Shown here in pieces: positions 8,515 to 11,115 of a stretch of DNA of 11,115 nucleotides. Origin of the DNA: Gymnopilus junonius. Taxonomy: Eukaryota; Basidiomycota; Agaricomycetes; Agaricales; Galerinaceae. The notes beneath the pieces are model-generated. The model ran no database searches, was not told the DNA's origin, and saw only the letters and a list, made by a program, of their open reading frames with translations. The stretch's first letter is position 1; each line of letters opens with the position of its first letter. The stretch lies in the NCBI GenBank assembly GCA_015501075.1, contig JADNYJ010000862.1, positions 1-11,115 on the forward strand. Reading direction: 5' to 3'. The position numbers were made by a program, and so were the translations under genes.

Positions 8515-9160
8515 TTGAGCTCGATCGGTGGAAGGATATTGAAGGGAAACCAGGGGCTATTTAGGCAGAAATTTCAAAACGGGTGAGTGGACGAGTGAGG
8601 TGTTATTCCAGGCTCACTTTTAAAGGGACTTTGGAACAATAAGTATTCAAGTGGGCCATGCTCAAAAGGCAGTGCAGCGATGTCAGGGTGTGGATGCACA
8701 CAGAAGCCCTTTTATTCTGCATTCTTTTCATTGTGGGCTTTACAGGCCCCTCTCATCCGCAGAGCTGCGGATCATTGTAGACCTATTGTGAGTGAAACTG
8801 TGCATCGCACAGCAAGCAATGAGTCAGCGGTCAATCTACTTGTATTATATGCCTTGGCCCATTTTGTAGCTCAAAATCCGAGTCACGTCCTTACATCAGC
8901 CCAGCCAACGTCCTGCCTAAATTCCAGTTTAATTCCTCAACATTTGGATATTCGGATTAAGTTGAGATTTCATCGGCACTGTGTATCCGTTAACCGTTCA
9001 TTTCGGAAATATCCGCCTGCACCTGAACATCATGGTGATCGCTTCGTTCCATCTATTCGACGAGGAAAAGCCAACCACACCTTCCCGTGCGTCTTCTTTG
9101 TCTTACTGGGCATCAAATCACCATCGCTGATCTGAAATCACAAAGCTTAAATCTTTCATC
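8515..9160. other. Divergent intergenic region
   Basis: Holds the 5' flanks of the HeLo/MLKL-like gene (minus) and of the F-box locus (plus). A 151-codon stop-free plus-strand frame (8680-9135) crosses it. Its conceptual product is rich in Ser, His and Cys and shows no domain, repeat or splice pattern that I recognise, so I do not call it a gene. Confidence 0.45.
8557..8564 (-). promoter_or_regulatory. TATA-like element upstream of the HeLo/MLKL-like gene
   Basis: Minus-strand CTAAATAG, about 43-50 nt upstream of the ATG at 8514, followed on that strand by a CT-rich leader (TTTCCCTTCAATATCCTTCC). The arrangement is typical of fungal core promoters, but the motif deviates from TATAAA. Confidence 0.28.
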
Positions 9161-10240
9161 ATGCGAGACGTTCCCTTCGAACTCCTAGAAACCATCATCA
9201 GCTACATCTCTGATAATCGGACTCTCTGCGCTCTGTGTCTGACCAACAGAACACTTGGCTCCATATCGGAAAAGAAACTCTACTTGGCAATGAAAAACAG
9301 GACGGACCCCAGGGTACAGACTGAATTCCTCATGACCATAATCCAATCCCCTCAACTCGCTGAACACATCTGAGAATATCACTTTTTTTCACTATCAAGT
9401 AGGGATGTCGCTCCTGATTTGAACTTGTGGGAGAATACTGCACAAGGTTTGATAGCGATGAAAAACCTCAAGGTTGTAGTCTTCCAGGAGTGGAGCATTA
9501 GACCCGTTCATGCTGGTCTTTTGGACATGGAACGTGGCATAACATTTCAACTGGAAAAGCTGGATTGGTTGGGTGAATCAGGCAGTAAAAGTCTACAAAT
9601 GGTTTTGAGGCAACAACAGCATACTCTTCTCGAATTGAGGTTGAGCCTTCCCTATGACGATATATTCTCTCCCATTTCATTCCCTCTACTTCAAACATTA
9701 TCTGGAAATCTTCATGTTCTGGAATCATTCATTCCTGGAAGCCATGTAACGAATCTGACATGGATTTCGCCCCGACAAGAGGAGTCAATTCCTGAAGCAG
9801 TTATGCGAACTCACTTACAAGTATGAGAGGAAACCTTACCAACGTCAATATGTTTACTCTGAAATGCAATCTTTATGGTCCTGGACTGGGAATATTCCAG
9901 GGCTTGCTGGATCATATGGAGATTTTCCTTATCATGGAAATTAAAACAGAATTTTCTTCAAGTAACATCTTTTTCATTTTCATATTCGCCAAATGAATAT
10001 CTGAAAAATTCATCTGATAATCCAGGATCTCTGTCCTCTAAGAAACTTTCCCTCTCTGCGTGAATTTGTTCTGTCAGGAAGGTCCGTATTTGGTCCTTCT
10101 CCCATTCCACTGCAGGATAGGAAGAAAGTGATAGGGCTGCTTTTTGAAGAGTGCCAAAGCTGATGGTGGTAGACATCCAGCATCGTTTGGATCGCCAGAT
10201 AAACAGCATGATATATCATAGATGGGAAAGAGGCTGCCAA
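9161..10240 (+). pseudogene. F-box protein pseudogene (basidiomycete F-box/LRR-like)
   Basis: The ATG at 9161 (A at -3) opens a canonical F-box: DVPFELLETIISYISDNRTL, then CALCLTNRTLGSISEKKLYL. F-box proteins recruit substrates to SCF ubiquitin ligases through Skp1. Downstream come FLMTIIQSPQLAEHI and then a TGA at 9371-9373. The same frame continues past it for 151 codons to 9826 with LRR-like hydrophobic spacing (LWENTAQGLIAMKNLKVVVF, LQTLSGNLHVLESF). The TGA replaces what would be an Arg CGA, one C-to-T change at a CpG. At 9818-9826 the frame closes, while the next frame carries on (RGNLTNVNMFTLKCNLYGPG). From about 10041 a third frame carries LREFVLSGRSVFGPSPI to FEECQS, followed by a TGA at 10161-10163. 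A fourth shifted piece, PKLMVVDIQHR, follows. Three frames and two stops across one homologous protein argue for a pseudogene. A GTATGA donor at 9821 could alternatively mark an intron. The 3' boundary is approximate. Confidence 0.75.
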
Positions 10241-11115
10241 GCACCTGTTGAATTGATGAACATGGAAATCACATGAAGGCCTTCAAGTTAGAGTAATAGT
10301 GGTATTTCAGATTGGTCTTTGCTTTCAAATTATGGCATCACATTGTGTATGATTGAAGAACTCATTGTTGGTATGTCTATTGAGATGAGTCATATGTAGC
10401 AATACATCAAAGTTGAATTACGATCTGTCTGCAGTGCACTTCACGCAGTTTGCCATATGGAGTGAGCGAAGACCTACTCACAAACTGATATAATTTCCTC
10501 ACATTATCCACCCGAAATTGACAGAAAAACGAGAACTCCATCACTCAGAGAGCACATGTTGAGTGCATATAATAAAAGACAGGTACATTACCTTTCGGAA
10601 ACAGCGGCGTGTCCATTGGTATGTTATCAAGCACCAAGAAAACCGGAGGCGGATGCCTGGAGCAACTGCAATGACTGTAGTCACTGCGCCAAGGAGCCCA
10701 TCTTTCGAAACTGAAAAATGTGTTGGTAACATGTGACTCATGCCATGTGACATTGCAAGAGGAAGTGAGTGATGGCAATCTGTGACGCAAGGGGTTCTCA
10801 TGGGAGAAAGTTGACAAGAGGGCAGTTGCAGCACAGAGGAATAAACAGACAGGGATAATGACTGTAGATTCACTGAAGGACTATTCTACAAACGGATAGT
10901 GCTTATATACCAGTAGTAGATAGTCATGTGATAGATAGTCCGGGTAAACATAGGTGGTGTCATACGAAGTGGGCATAGGGCAAAGGAGCGTGTGGTGAGG
11001 CGTGGATCGCATAGTACATATTTAGATTGGTAATAAGATGGAATGTAAAGGAGACGGAAGAGGGTTCAAAGGGAGAAACATACGCGGTGCAGTTTGCGGG
11101 CGAGGGATGATCCGT
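10241..11115. other. Stretch without a recognised gene
   Basis: Two overlapping minus-strand open frames (10873-10541 and 10817-10545) lie downstream of a minus-strand TATATAAG at 10902-10909, and a GTAATG donor-like site follows in that direction. Another minus-strand GTATGT donor-like site lies at 11078-11083, at the window edge. Together they hint at a minus-strand transcription unit. No domain is recognisable, the longer frame has no ATG at its 5' end, and no acceptor gives a sensible continuation. Small local repeats are present, for example TAGATAGTC twice near 10917-10941. Confidence 0.35.

Noticed and set aside
8680..9135. 151-codon stop-free plus-strand frame
   Set aside because: No domain, low-complexity composition, and location in a divergent promoter region. 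Stop-free length alone is weak evidence.
9313..9399. Possible intron that would remove the TGA in the F-box gene
   Set aside because: GTACAG to CAAG could be spliced, but this would delete the family-typical FLMTIIQSPQLAEHI segment, and the frame continues perfectly without splicing apart from the TGA.
10545..10873. Overlapping minus-strand frames downstream of a TATATAAG
   Set aside because: Two frames are equally open, the longer lacks an ATG start, and no domain or acceptor site supports either.

Overview
This window looks like accessory nuclear DNA from a filamentous basidiomycete, most likely an agaricomycete. Two genes are dense in short introns (43 to 66 nt) with GTRNGY-like donors and YAG acceptors. 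The recognisable families are also typical of expanded agaricomycete repertoires: an MDR oxidoreductase, an SRPK-like kinase, an F-box protein, and a HeLo/MLKL-type helical domain protein. No bacterial operon, tRNA, rRNA or CRISPR array was seen.

Layout. (1) 173-1689, minus strand: a ten-exon NADPH-dependent medium-chain reductase, almost complete but with reading-frame defects at the exon 6 acceptor and twice in the last exon. (2) 1690-2639: non-coding. (3) 2640-3895, plus strand: decayed SRPK-like kinase pseudogene that still keeps an intron remnant. (4) 3896-4922: no convincing gene. (5) 4923-5159: a 237-bp MITE-like element with 29-bp terminal inverted repeats, a TA target duplication, a strong central hairpin and an unusual pair of subterminal direct repeats. 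(6) 5162-7161: about 2 kb of pyrimidine-skewed DNA with no supported gene. (7) 7162-8514, minus strand: a five-exon, 382-residue protein with an MLKL/HeLo-like N-terminal helical domain, a coiled coil, a low-complexity linker and an Asn-rich C-terminal motif. It is the only gene here whose frame is fully consistent. (8) 8515-9160: divergent intergenic region. (9) 9161 to about 10240, plus strand: F-box/leucine-rich-repeat-like pseudogene with an in-frame TGA (CGA to TGA) and at least two frameshifts. (10) 10241-11115: nothing recognised.

The genes do not form a pathway. The picture is a decay-prone accessory neighbourhood: members of large, fast-turnover families, mostly broken, with a MITE among them. 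The one intact gene is the best candidate for new biology. Its architecture (N-terminal membrane-active-type helical bundle, linker, short Asn-rich C-terminal motif) recalls fungal cell-death executors of the HET-S/HELLP type, but that parallel is inference only. Exon coordinates come from manual splice-site reading plus recalled family patterns. No database search was run.
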